Below are positions 1 through 6,869 of a DNA stretch of 11,412 bases, one piece after another. Below the pieces are notes generated by a model. That model worked only from the letters and a program-made list of their open reading frames with translations, did not search any database and was not told the DNA's origin. The translations under genes and the position numbers were made by a program. Origin of the DNA: Paracoccaceae bacterium. Lineage in GTDB: Bacteria; Pseudomonadota; Alphaproteobacteria; Rhodobacterales; Rhodobacteraceae. The stretch lies in NCBI GenBank assembly GCA_007131465.1, contig SLQN01000241.1:1-11412 (forward strand). Direction: 5' to 3'. How positions within the stretch are numbered: position 1 is the stretch's first letter; each line of letters starts with the position of its first letter.

Positions 1-43
1 GGGCGTGCGCCCTCAAGGTGGGCAGAGCCGGGTCCGGAAAACA

Positions 44-1738
44 TCAGATCTCCTCCGGAAAATGCTGCATCACCAGCCGGATCGGGTTGGGGGCCGCCTG
101 CCCCAGCCCGCAGATCGAGGCATCGTGCAGGACGGTGCACAATTCCGCCAGCAACGGCTGGTTCCATGTCGCGGCCTGCATCAGCTTCACCGCCTTTTCG
201 CACCCCACGCGGCAGGGGGTGCACTGGCCACAGGATTCGGCCTCGAAAAACCGCAGCATGTTCAGCGCCGCATCGCGGGCCGAATCCTGATCCGACAGCA
301 CCACCACAGCGGCCGAGCCGATGAAGGTGCCATGCGGTTGAAGCGTGTCGAAATCGAGCGGGATATCATCCATCCGCGCAGGCAGCAGGCCCGAGGACGG
401 CCCGCCAGGCTGATACGCCTTGAAGGCATGGCCCGCAGCCATGCCGCCTGCGGCGGCGATCACATCGCGGATGGTTGAACCCGCAGGCAGCAGATACACG
501 CCCGGCTTTGCCACACGGCCCGAGACCGAATAGCTCCGCAGCCCGGTGCGGCCGTTTTTCCTGACCCCGGACAGGATTTCCGGCCCCTCGCGGCAGACCC
601 GCGCGACCCAGTGCAGCGTCTCGACATTATGGACCAGCGTGGGCTGACCAAACAGCCCCACCTGCGCCACATAGGGCGGGCGGTGGCGCGGCAGCCCGCG
701 CTTGCCCTCGATCGATTCGATCATCGCCGATTCCTCGCCGCAGATATAGGCCCCTGCGCCGCGACGCAGTTCGATATATCCCGGCGCGACAATCCCCGCA
801 GCCTCCAGCGCCGCGATTTCGCGGCGCAGGATCTCCAGCACTGCCGGATATTCGTCACGCATGTAGATATAGCACCGCGCGGCCGCGACGGCCCAGGCGG
901 CGATCAGCATGCCTTCCAGCATCAGATGGGGCGTGCGTTCCAGATAGTAGCGGTCCTTGAACGTGCCCGGCTCGCCTTCATCGCCATTGACGGCCAGATA
1001 GCGCGGCCCCGGATTGGCCCGCACGAAGCCCCATTTCTTCCCCGACGGAAAGCCCGCACCGCCAAGGCCCCGCAGACCTGACGCAAGAAGTGTCTCCTGC
1101 ACCGCTTCCCAGTCGCCCCCGGCGCGCAGCCGGTCGAGCACGGCATAGCCACCCGCGGCGCGATAGGCGTCAAACGCCTGATAGGGCGGCATATGGGTAT
1201 GGGTGTCGCCGGACGCAATCGCGGCATCCACCAGCGCAGGGGTGGCATGGTCGATGTGGTGATGCCCCAGTTCCAGCACTGGTGCCGTGTCGCACCGCCC
1301 CATGCAAGGCGCGCGCAGCACGCGCACGTCTGCCGGGTCAAGGCCCGCGACCAGCGCGTCATGAAGCGCCTCGGCCCCCGCCAGTTCGCAAGAGAGCGAT
1401 TCGCAGATGCGGATGGTCAGGGCGGGGGGCGGGGTTTCGCCTTCCTTCACCAGATCGAAATGTGCGTAGAAGGACGCCACTTCCCAGATCTCGGCCATCG
1501 ACAGGCGCATCTCGTGGGCCAGTGCGCGCAGATGGCGCGCGGACAGATGCCCATGCGCGTCCTGGATCAGATGCAGGAATTCAATCAGCAGATCGCGCGC
1601 GCGGGGGCGCGTGCCCAACAGCGCCTGCACTTCGGCCAGCGCGTCATCCTCATATTGCCGCCCCTTCGGTGTGCGCCGCCCCTTGCCGCGCCCGGATTTC
1701 CAGACCCCCTTGCCATCATCCGCCTGATCGAGTGCCAT
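44..1738 (-). CDS. fdsB: NAD-dependent formate dehydrogenase beta (diaphorase) subunit, FdsG-FdsB fusion
   Basis: This 564-residue cytoplasmic subunit passes electrons from the molybdenum or tungsten formate-oxidising alpha subunit to NAD+. Residues ~30-175 are a NuoE/FdsG-like thioredoxin-fold domain with [2Fe-2S] ligands C112, C117, C145 and C149. Residues ~190-564 are NuoF-like: glycine-rich GLRGLGGAGFPSGKK (221-235, FMN), NGDEGEPGTFKD (251-262, FMN/NADH), GAYICGEE (329-336), and [4Fe-4S] ligands C503, C506, C509 and C543. The ending SICGLGQAAPNP is typical of formate dehydrogenase rather than complex I subunits. The ATG at 1738 has GGAG six bases upstream; reading further upstream gives a low-complexity leader without family resemblance. 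Both domains in one chain recall the beta subunit of Methylorubrum FDH1, whereas Cupriavidus and R. capsulatus use separate FdsG and FdsB. The alpha gene is expected left of the window; no start for it lies in bases 1-43. A hydrogenase HoxF-type diaphorase is less likely. Confidence 0.9.
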   Translation of the reverse strand: MALDQADDGKGVWKSGRGKGRRTPKGRQYEDDALAEVQALLGTRPRARDLLIEFLHLIQDAHGHLSARHLRALAHEMRLSMAEIWEVASFYAHFDLVKEGETPPPALTIRICESLSCELAGAEALHDALVAGLDPADVRVLRAPCMGRCDTAPVLELGHHHIDHATPALVDAAIASGDTHTHMPPYQAFDAYRAAGGYAVLDRLRAGGDWEAVQETLLASGLRGLGGAGFPSGKKWGFVRANPGPRYLAVNGDEGEPGTFKDRYYLERTPHLMLEGMLIAAWAVAAARCYIYMRDEYPAVLEILRREIAALEAAGIVAPGYIELRRGAGAYICGEESAMIESIEGKRGLPRHRPPYVAQVGLFGQPTLVHNVETLHWVARVCREGPEILSGVRKNGRTGLRSYSVSGRVAKPGVYLLPAGSTIRDVIAAAGGMAAGHAFKAYQPGGPSSGLLPARMDDIPLDFDTLQPHGTFIGSAAVVVLSDQDSARDAALNMLRFFEAESCGQCTPCRVGCEKAVKLMQAATWNQPLLAELCTVLHDASICGLGQAAPNPIRLVMQHFPEEI

Positions 1739-1853
1739 GCCGCGCTCCGTCCCCTGCCTGCCCCTGCTGTGACGAATGTGCAGGTCGCACGCAATAAATG
1801 ATATCCCTATGGCGTCGGAAAACGGCTCATTTCCGTCACGCCGCGAAGCCCGC

Positions 1854-2504
1854 TCAGAAGGGAACCGGTGTCGTGATCGTGACGCCGCGCCCGCCATCGG
1901 GGTGGCGCAGCCGCAGGCTTTGCGCATGCAGCATCATGCGGGGATGGTCCAATGCGGCACCTGTTGCATACAGCGGATCGCCCAGGATCGGATGGCCCAG
2001 CGCCAGCATATGCACCCGCAACTGGTGGCTGCGCCCGGTTACGGGGCTGAGCCGCAGCCGCGAAGCGTCATCTTCATGCCGGATCAGCGTCCAGTCGGTC
2101 TGGGCGGGGCGGCCCGTGGCATGGCAGACCCTCTGGCGCGGGCGATTCTCCCAGTCCACGATCAGCGGCAGGTCCACCCGGCCCGCGCGGCCCGCGACAA
2201 GGCCCTGAACCCGCGCGATATAGGTCTTGCGGGTCTGGCGCTTCTCGAATTGCAGGCCCAGATGGCGCTGCGCATGGGGCGTGCGGGCAAAGACCATGAC
2301 CCCGGATGTATCCAGATCCAGCCGGTGCACCAGCAGGATTTCCGGGAACGCGAGGCGCAACCGCGCAATCAGGCAATCTGCCAGATCCGCGCCCTTGCCC
2401 GGCACGGACAGAAGCCCGGCAGGCTTGTTCACGAAGACCAGTTCATGATCCTCATGCAGGATGTCCAGATCGCTGGCGGGCGGGGCATAGACGAAGTCCG
2501 ACAT
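1854..2504 (-). CDS. rluA: RluA-family pseudouridine synthase
   Basis: It converts a uridine in structured RNA to pseudouridine. At 216 residues it matches the short RluA type (219 residues in E. coli), which modifies 23S rRNA U746 and tRNA U32. The catalytic motif HRLDLDTSG is at 60-68 with D63 as nucleophile; VNKPAGLLSVPG at 25-36 and RLSPVTGRSHQLRVHM at 151-166 are the other conserved blocks. No N-terminal S4 domain is present, which separates it from RluC and RluD. The start is uncertain: ATG at 2504 gives the usual family N terminus, but the ATG at 2516 (adding MHAA) is in frame and neither has a good Shine-Dalgarno. It lies 115 bases upstream of the formate dehydrogenase gene on the same strand and is divergent from the YbjN-like gene. 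The family assignment is sure; the exact target nucleotide is inferred from length and domain layout. Confidence 0.88.
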   Translation of the reverse strand: MSDFVYAPPASDLDILHEDHELVFVNKPAGLLSVPGKGADLADCLIARLRLAFPEILLVHRLDLDTSGVMVFARTPHAQRHLGLQFEKRQTRKTYIARVQGLVAGRAGRVDLPLIVDWENRPRQRVCHATGRPAQTDWTLIRHEDDASRLRLSPVTGRSHQLRVHMLALGHPILGDPLYATGAALDHPRMMLHAQSLRLRHPDGGRGVTITTPVPF

Positions 2505-2580
2505 GGCCGCGTGCATGGACAATTCACACGCGCTTGGCAAGGGCACGATCCCGCGTAAGGAAGTTCTTGCCGAAAGCCGA

Positions 2581-2613
2581 AGATGTGCCTTAACTGGAAC
2601 ATCATTCACATCT
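2581..2613. repeat. Inverted repeat in the leader of the YbjN-like gene
   Basis: AGATGTG (2581-2587) and CACATCT (2607-2613) are perfect 7-base complements with a 19-base loop. The right arm abuts the GGAG ribosome site at 2614-2617. It could be an operator or an mRNA hairpin; chance occurrence is possible. Confidence 0.35.
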
Positions 2614-2624
2614 GGAGCGCCGAT

Positions 2625-3122
2625 ATGCCCCCCCTTCGTCACCACGTCCGCCGCATCGCTGCCTCGACGCTCTGCGCCCTCGCGCTTGCGGCCCCGGTTG
2701 CAGCACAGACCATTGTCGATGCCACCGATCCGGCGACGATCATGGAATTCGCCCGAGGCTATGGGTCGGCCCTGATGGAGCGCGACGATGCTGGCGATCC
2801 GATGATCGTCGGGCGCATCGACGGGACGCGCTATGCGATCCTGTTCTACGGCTGCCAGAACGCTGTAAACTGCACCTCGATCCATCTTCTGGCGTCCTGG
2901 GCGAATCCGGGCGATTTCACCAGCACGCAAATCAATGAGTGGAACCTTTCCAGAAATTTCGGTCGGGCCTATCTGGATGACGAAGGCGACCCGGTGCTGG
3001 ATTATGTCATCAATCTTGACGGGGGGGTGACGGCGCGCAATCTCGACGACAGCTTCGACTGGTGGCGCATCATCCTGAGCGATTTCGTCACGCTGCTCGA
3101 CACGCCCCAGCAACCGGACTGA
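2625..3122 (+). CDS. Secreted YbjN-domain protein
   Basis: This 165-residue protein of unknown biochemical role belongs to the YbjN family. Residues 1-27 form a Sec signal peptide: arginine-rich start, hydrophobic run ASTLCALALAAP, and a VAA|Q cleavage site, so the mature protein should be periplasmic. The body has the YbjN pattern: a phenylalanine-rich helix near 36-50, the strand RYAILFYGC, then INEWNLSRNFGRAYLDDEGD (103-122). C77 and C83 could form a disulfide, consistent with export. The ATG at 2625 was chosen because GGAG at 2614-2617 sits seven bases upstream and the signal peptide then begins properly; the longer frame from 2583 would put a poor stretch ahead of it. It is divergent from rluA and converges on the lipoprotein gene, with 18 bases between stops. 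YbjN proteins in enterobacteria have been tied to stress and type III secretion chaperoning, but no function should be transferred here. Confidence 0.8.
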   Translation: MPPLRHHVRRIAASTLCALALAAPVAAQTIVDATDPATIMEFARGYGSALMERDDAGDPMIVGRIDGTRYAILFYGCQNAVNCTSIHLLASWANPGDFTSTQINEWNLSRNFGRAYLDDEGDPVLDYVINLDGGVTARNLDDSFDWWRIILSDFVTLLDTPQQPD

Positions 3123-3128
3123 CCAGAG

Positions 3129-3156
3129 GCAGCGGCGCGCCTAGAGCGGCCGCTGC
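3129..3156. terminator. Candidate hairpin between convergent genes
   Basis: GCAGCGGC (3129-3136) and GCCGCTGC (3149-3156) are perfect 8-base complements with a 12-base loop. The structure spans the 18-base gap between the two convergent stops and overlaps the end of the lipoprotein gene. No U-tract follows on either strand, so it would be a weak bidirectional terminator or mRNA-end stabiliser. Confidence 0.35.
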
Positions 3157-3776
3157 ACGGCCAGCATCTTGGCCTGATAATCGGGCGCGTCCTGATGCAA
3201 CTCGTGCGTTATGACGCCCGGCAGAGTGGCGAAATCCCGCATGAGGACCTGCGGGAAGAACGTGCTGCCCAGCCCCTCGAACCCCGGCAACTGGCGCAGG
3301 AGGGCAGAGGTTGCGGAAGCACAGCGCGCGGGCGGCACAGGGCCGATTTGCAGCGCCAGCGCCATGGCACGCGCCGCCACTTCGGGACTGACAACCACCC
3401 GCTGGACGACCGCGTAATGCGTGTCGCGGACATGGCTGGCATAGAACGAAGCTCCCGCAGCCGGGGTCATGCCGAAATGCACGTCATTACGTTCGGGGAT
3501 CGTGTCCAGCGTCCAGCTACCCGCCGGGTCGAAGATCACCCGCTCTGTGCCGTTGATGAACAGCGCCGTGTGGTCGCCGCGCCCGCTGTCATAGTGCATG
3601 ATCGTGACCAGCGTCAGTTCCGGCGCCCCGCCATGACTGTAGCGCGCGGCCTGCACCTCGGCCTCGCTGGCCCAACGTTGTTCGGCGCAGGCCGACAGGA
3701 CCAGCGCACACAGACCCAGAAGCAACGCCGCAAGGGCCGGGCGCGGCCACGCGCGCAATGGCATGTTAAGGTGCAT
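3141..3776 (-). CDS. Lipoprotein of unknown function, possible permuted papain-like fold
   Basis: I do not recognise a named family. The 211-residue product starts with a lipoprotein signal: basic residues R8 and R12, a hydrophobic stretch 13-26 and the lipobox LSAC with lipidated C30. Alanine follows the cysteine, so outer-membrane sorting is expected. The mature part has TLVTIMHYDSGRGDHTALFI (55-74) followed by strand VIFDPAGSW (80-88), then RCASATSALLRQLPGF (151-166). A histidine at a strand start (H69), an acidic residue after it and a cysteine at a helix start (C152) resemble the circularly permuted NlpC/P60 (YaeF/YiiX-like) order; this is inference. ATG 3776 was chosen over TTG 3824, which would overlap the next gene, and over ATG 3764. 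It lies 28 bases downstream of the cytochrome oxidase subunit gene on the same strand, so the two may be cotranscribed. Confidence 0.75.
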   Translation of the reverse strand: MHLNMPLRAWPRPALAALLLGLCALVLSACAEQRWASEAEVQAARYSHGGAPELTLVTIMHYDSGRGDHTALFINGTERVIFDPAGSWTLDTIPERNDVHFGMTPAAGASFYASHVRDTHYAVVQRVVVSPEVAARAMALALQIGPVPPARCASATSALLRQLPGFEGLGSTFFPQVLMRDFATLPGVITHELHQDAPDYQAKMLAVQRPL

Positions 3777-3804
3777 CTTGTTCCCGGGGCCTTCAGGCGC
3801 GGGA

Positions 3805-3939
3805 TCAGGAATTGGCAAGGGCAAGGAAGATCAGCACGCCGATGCTGACTGCCCCCACCCAGACCGACCAGCGGATGAACCCTGCGAAGGTCTTTTCCTG
3901 CTCGGATATATCCATCTTGCCATGTTCGTGCTTTGCCAT
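3805..3939 (-). CDS. aa3-type cytochrome c oxidase subunit IV
   Basis: This 44-residue inner-membrane protein matches the small fourth subunit of bacterial aa3 oxidases (COX4_pro_2 type), a single-helix peptide that packs against the catalytic core and is dispensable for activity in Paracoccus. It has a short charged N terminus with [15 protein letters not shown], followed by one membrane helix (about residues 20-41). The ATG at 3939 follows a perfect AGGAGG at 3945-3950 with a five-base spacer; an upstream extension to 3999 would overlap the MBL gene and lacks such a site. The genes for the catalytic subunits are not in the window, so this subunit is encoded away from them unless they lie elsewhere nearby. 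It sits between the MBL hydrolase and the lipoprotein, all on the minus strand. Confidence 0.85.
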   Translation of the reverse strand: MAKHEHGKMDISEQEKTFAGFIRWSVWVGAVSIGVLIFLALANS

Positions 3940-3972
3940 GACGGCCTCCTGCAATGCTGACTTCGAGTGTCG

Positions 3973-3999
3973 ATTATCGGATCGGCCCGGCCCTGTCAC
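3973..3999 (-). promoter_or_regulatory. Candidate promoter for the cytochrome oxidase subunit IV gene
   Basis: On the minus strand GATAAT (3973-3978, five of six with the -10 consensus) follows GTGACA (3994-3999, five of six with -35). The 15-base spacer is short, so the pair may be weak or may need an activator. The -35 overlaps the stop of the MBL gene, suggesting that the oxidase subunit can be transcribed independently of it. Confidence 0.3.
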
Positions 4000-5060
4000 G
4001 CCTTTTGCGCATCGCGCGGCACAATGGCCTCCCAGCGCCAGACCCCGTCCGCATCAGCCCGGCGCTCTGCCTGCCGGGTTGCGACAAGGTGGTTGAGATG
4101 GGCAATCGCCTCGACCAGCGCAAGGCCATAGACGGCCTCGGTGATCTCGCGCTTGAAAAGCGGCGCGAAACAGTCGCTTGCGCATCGCGGTTTGTGCAGA
4201 TGCCCGGACAGGCGGCGTAGCGCGCCGTGGTGGTTGTCGATCTTCTGGCGCAAGCGCAGCGGCAGGCCCGTGAAGGGCAGCTTATGGCCCGGCAGGACCA
4301 GATGATCGGGCCGCGCGACAGCCTGAAAGCGCGTGCAGCTTTCCAGCCAGTCAGCGACCGGGTCTGCCTCGGGTTCAGTCGCATAGACGCCCAGATTGGG
4401 CGATATCGAGGGCAAAAGCTGATCTGCGCCCAGCACCAGCGGGCAATCGCGGCTCCAGAGGGTGACCTGATCGGGGGCATGCCCCTGCCCCAGCCGCACT
4501 TCCCAGTCGCGCCCGGCGGCGCGGAATACGGCGCCCTCGCGCAACTGGTGAAAGCCCAGCGGAAGGGGGGCCACGACATCGCAGAAATTGAAGGGCCGCT
4601 CGGTCCTGCGCTGCTCGAGGATCGCAGCGTCCATCCCCGCGCGTCGCCAGAATTCAACGGTCTCGGGCAAGGGGCGGTCCTGCTCGTCCAGCACCAGCAT
4701 CCGCGCAAAGAGCCACGCGGTACGGCTGGTCCAGAGCGCGGCCCCGCCAGCCTGAAACCAGCCTGCAAGCCCGATATGATCGGGGTGATGGTGGCTGGCG
4801 ATGACGCGGTGGACCTGCTTGCCGCGCAATGGCCCGGCCAGCAGAGTGGCCCAGATGCCCCGGCTGCGGATGGTGTCAAATCCGGTATCGAACACTGTCC
4901 AGCCATCGCCATCATCGAGCACATAGACATTCACATGATCCAGCGCCATCGGCAGTGGCAGCCGCGTCCAGAACACGCCTTCGGCCACTTCGGTCAGCGT
5001 GCCCTCATGGGGCGGGTCGGGAAACGGATAGCGCAGCGTTGTGGGTTCATCTCCGTCCAT
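3996..5060 (-). CDS. MBL-fold metallo-hydrolase
   Basis: This 354-residue cytoplasmic hydrolase has the metallo-beta-lactamase fold. The metal site is visible: HHHPDH at 90-95 (HxHxDH), H194 in GQGHAPD, D212 in [10 protein letters not shown] and H259 in LPGHK. Residues ~275-350 carry a C-terminal helical, winged-helix-like tail of the kind found in LACTB2/BLACT_WH proteins. The substrate cannot be read from the sequence; glyoxalase II, thioesterase, lactonase and nuclease activities all occur in this fold. The ATG at 5060 overlaps the stop of the acyl-CoA dehydrogenase gene (TAATG), which points to translational coupling and perhaps a role in the same acyl-CoA pathway, for example thioester or ester hydrolysis. 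That link is inference from gene order only. Confidence 0.85.
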   Translation of the reverse strand: MDGDEPTTLRYPFPDPPHEGTLTEVAEGVFWTRLPLPMALDHVNVYVLDDGDGWTVFDTGFDTIRSRGIWATLLAGPLRGKQVHRVIASHHHPDHIGLAGWFQAGGAALWTSRTAWLFARMLVLDEQDRPLPETVEFWRRAGMDAAILEQRRTERPFNFCDVVAPLPLGFHQLREGAVFRAAGRDWEVRLGQGHAPDQVTLWSRDCPLVLGADQLLPSISPNLGVYATEPEADPVADWLESCTRFQAVARPDHLVLPGHKLPFTGLPLRLRQKIDNHHGALRRLSGHLHKPRCASDCFAPLFKREITEAVYGLALVEAIAHLNHLVATRQAERRADADGVWRWEAIVPRDAQKA

Positions 5061-6763
5061 TATGCCGCCAGATCATCCGGGCCAAGCGCATAAAGCGCGT
5101 CGGCCCCGACGCGCGCTTGTGCAATAAGGCTGGCATGTTCGGGCAGGATGCGCTGGATGAAGACCTGTGCCAGCGCGCGGCGTCTTGGATCAGCGATTGC
5201 CGCCGCAAGATGGACATGCCCGCCCAGCACGCGGGCGAAGGCGCGCAGATAGGCGCTGGCCCCGGCGAAACGGTCGGTCTGCGACTGCGCCAGCATCCAT
5301 TCCGTCGTCTCGCGCAGCGATTCCGCGGCCTGCCAGACGGGTTCGGCCAGATCGGACAACGCCGCGCGCGCGGCCTCGGCCCCGTCCTCGATTTCCTGCA
5401 ACAAACGAAAGGCCGCCTCGCCGCCATCCATCATCTTGCGCCCCACAAGGTCCATGGCCTGAATGCCATTCGTGCCTTCATAGATCGTGGTCACGCGAAC
5501 ATCACGCAAAAACTGCGCAGCACCCGCCTCCTCGATCACGCCCATGCCGCCATGCACCTGAATGCCCAGCCCCGCGACCTCGACCCCGATTTCGGTTCCA
5601 TGCGCCTTGGTGATGGGGGTCAGCAGCGCGGCGCGGGCCACCCAGTCGGCCCCGCCCGTCGCCGTGGCCATGTCGATGGCGACGCTGTTGGCCAGGGCTA
5701 TGGCGCGGGCGGCGAAGATCTCGGCCTTCATCTGCGCGAGCATCCGGCGGACATCGGCATGCTCCACGATCGCCCCTGTCGCCGACAAGGGCGTTGGCCC
5801 CTGATAGCGGGTGCGTGCGTAAGCCAGTGCGTGCTGAAACGCGGCTTCCGCCACGCCGATTCCCTGCACGCCCACGCCAACGCGGGCGTTGTTCATCATG
5901 GTGAACATTGCCGCCAACCCGCCATGTTGCGCGCCGATCAGCCAGCCCTGCGCGCGGTCATACTCCATGACTGCGGTGGGCGCGCCATGCAGGCCCAGCT
6001 TGCGTTCCAGCGAGATCACGCGCACCCCGTTGCGCGCGCCGGGCCTGCCTGCGGCATCGGGAATGAACTTCGGCACCAGAAACAGGCTGATGCCGCGCGT
6101 GCCCGCGCCCCCATCCGGCAGCCGCGCCAGCACCAGATGGCAGATATTCTCGGAGAAATCATTGTCGCCCCAACTGATATAGATCTTCTGGCCCGTGATC
6201 GCATAGCTGCCATCGCCCAGAGGTGCGGCCTGCGTGCGCAGCGCGCCCAGATCGCTGCCGGCCTGCGGCTCGGTCAGGTTCATCGTCCCGCTCCATGCGC
6301 CGGAAATCAGCTTGGGCAGATAGAGCGCCTTTATCGCGTCGCTGGCGTGATGTTCCAGTGCCTCGATCTGGCCTTGTGTCAGAAGCGGCGCGATCTGAAG
6401 CGACAGGCACGCCGCGGCCATCATCTCGTTCACGACAGTCGCCAGGGTGCGCGGCAGGCCCAAGCCACCGTAATCCTCTTCCGCCGACAGCCCGAACCAA
6501 CCGCCCTGCGCAATCTGCCCCATCGCCGCGCCAAAACCGGGCGGCGTGCGCACGATGCCGTTCTCCAGCCGCGCCGGGTGCTGGTCGCCGACCCGTTGCA
6601 GCGGCGCGATCACGTCCTCGCACAGGCGCGCGGCCTGCGACAGGATCGCCTGCGTCACCTCGGGTGTCGCCTCGGAAAACCGGTCTGTGGCGCGCAACTG
6701 GTCGTATCCCACCACATGCTTCAACAGGAACAAGGTGTCATTCAGCGGGGCGCGGTAGGTCAT
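5060..6763 (-). CDS. Acyl-CoA dehydrogenase, long DmdC-like type
   Basis: This 567-residue FAD enzyme oxidises an acyl-CoA to the 2-enoyl-CoA and passes electrons to ETF. Conserved blocks (numbered from ATG 6763) are MNLTEPQAGSDLGALR at ~161-176, GQKIYISWGDND at ~191-202, and VHGGMGVIEE with IYEGTNGIQAMDLVGRK, where the glutamate at ~429 is the expected catalytic base. The final ~120 residues form the extra C-terminal helical domain of the long branch that contains 3-methylmercaptopropionyl-CoA dehydrogenase (DmdC) and related enzymes. Substrate cannot be assigned: many members act on ordinary fatty or dicarboxylic acyl-CoAs, and no dmdB or dmdD neighbour is present. The start MTYRAPL was chosen because GGAG at 6770-6773 lies six bases before it and most members begin this way; ATG 6775 is in frame but the site would be lost. 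The gene is coupled to the downstream MBL hydrolase and divergent from the Sua5 gene. Confidence 0.9.
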   Translation of the reverse strand: MTYRAPLNDTLFLLKHVVGYDQLRATDRFSEATPEVTQAILSQAARLCEDVIAPLQRVGDQHPARLENGIVRTPPGFGAAMGQIAQGGWFGLSAEEDYGGLGLPRTLATVVNEMMAAACLSLQIAPLLTQGQIEALEHHASDAIKALYLPKLISGAWSGTMNLTEPQAGSDLGALRTQAAPLGDGSYAITGQKIYISWGDNDFSENICHLVLARLPDGGAGTRGISLFLVPKFIPDAAGRPGARNGVRVISLERKLGLHGAPTAVMEYDRAQGWLIGAQHGGLAAMFTMMNNARVGVGVQGIGVAEAAFQHALAYARTRYQGPTPLSATGAIVEHADVRRMLAQMKAEIFAARAIALANSVAIDMATATGGADWVARAALLTPITKAHGTEIGVEVAGLGIQVHGGMGVIEEAGAAQFLRDVRVTTIYEGTNGIQAMDLVGRKMMDGGEAAFRLLQEIEDGAEAARAALSDLAEPVWQAAESLRETTEWMLAQSQTDRFAGASAYLRAFARVLGGHVHLAAAIADPRRRALAQVFIQRILPEHASLIAQARVGADALYALGPDDLAA

Positions 6764-6797
6764 GGGCGGCTCCATCAGGCTTGGGCAACAGGCTGGC

Positions 6798-6826
6798 TTG
6801 GCAAGCGCGTGTCATGCGCCTAAGAC
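6798..6826 (+). promoter_or_regulatory. Candidate sigma-70 promoter for the Sua5 gene
   Basis: TTGGCA (6798-6803, five of six with the consensus) is followed after 17 bases by TAAGAC (6821-6826, three of six). Transcription would start near 6833, about 37 bases before the start codon. The -10 element is weak, and the call rests on position in the divergent intergenic region. Confidence 0.3.
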
Positions 6827-6869
6827 AGCACCTTGCCCCTGACATAGTCGACGGGGGCGCAATCGGGAA

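Noticed and set aside
5..1801. Several plus-strand frames opposite the formate dehydrogenase gene
   Set aside because: Low-complexity shadow proteins without recognisable motifs or ribosome sites.
1739..1927. N-terminal extension of the formate dehydrogenase subunit by 63 residues
   Set aside because: The extra part has no family resemblance, includes promoter-like AT-rich DNA and overlaps the rluA end; the ATG at 1738 has a good ribosome site.
2505..3113. Long N-terminal extension of the pseudouridine synthase
   Set aside because: It is antisense to the YbjN-like gene and unlike any known domain; the 216-residue form matches RluA length.
5060..6763. Naming the acyl-CoA dehydrogenase DmdC
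   Set aside because: Length and the C-terminal domain agree, but this branch has many substrates and no DMSP-pathway neighbour is present.
4829..6823. Plus-strand open frame of 664 codons opposite the acyl-CoA dehydrogenase and MBL genes
   Set aside because: No family resemblance and arginine/histidine/glutamine-rich composition typical of an antisense shadow in GC-rich DNA; both genes on the other strand have clear catalytic motifs.
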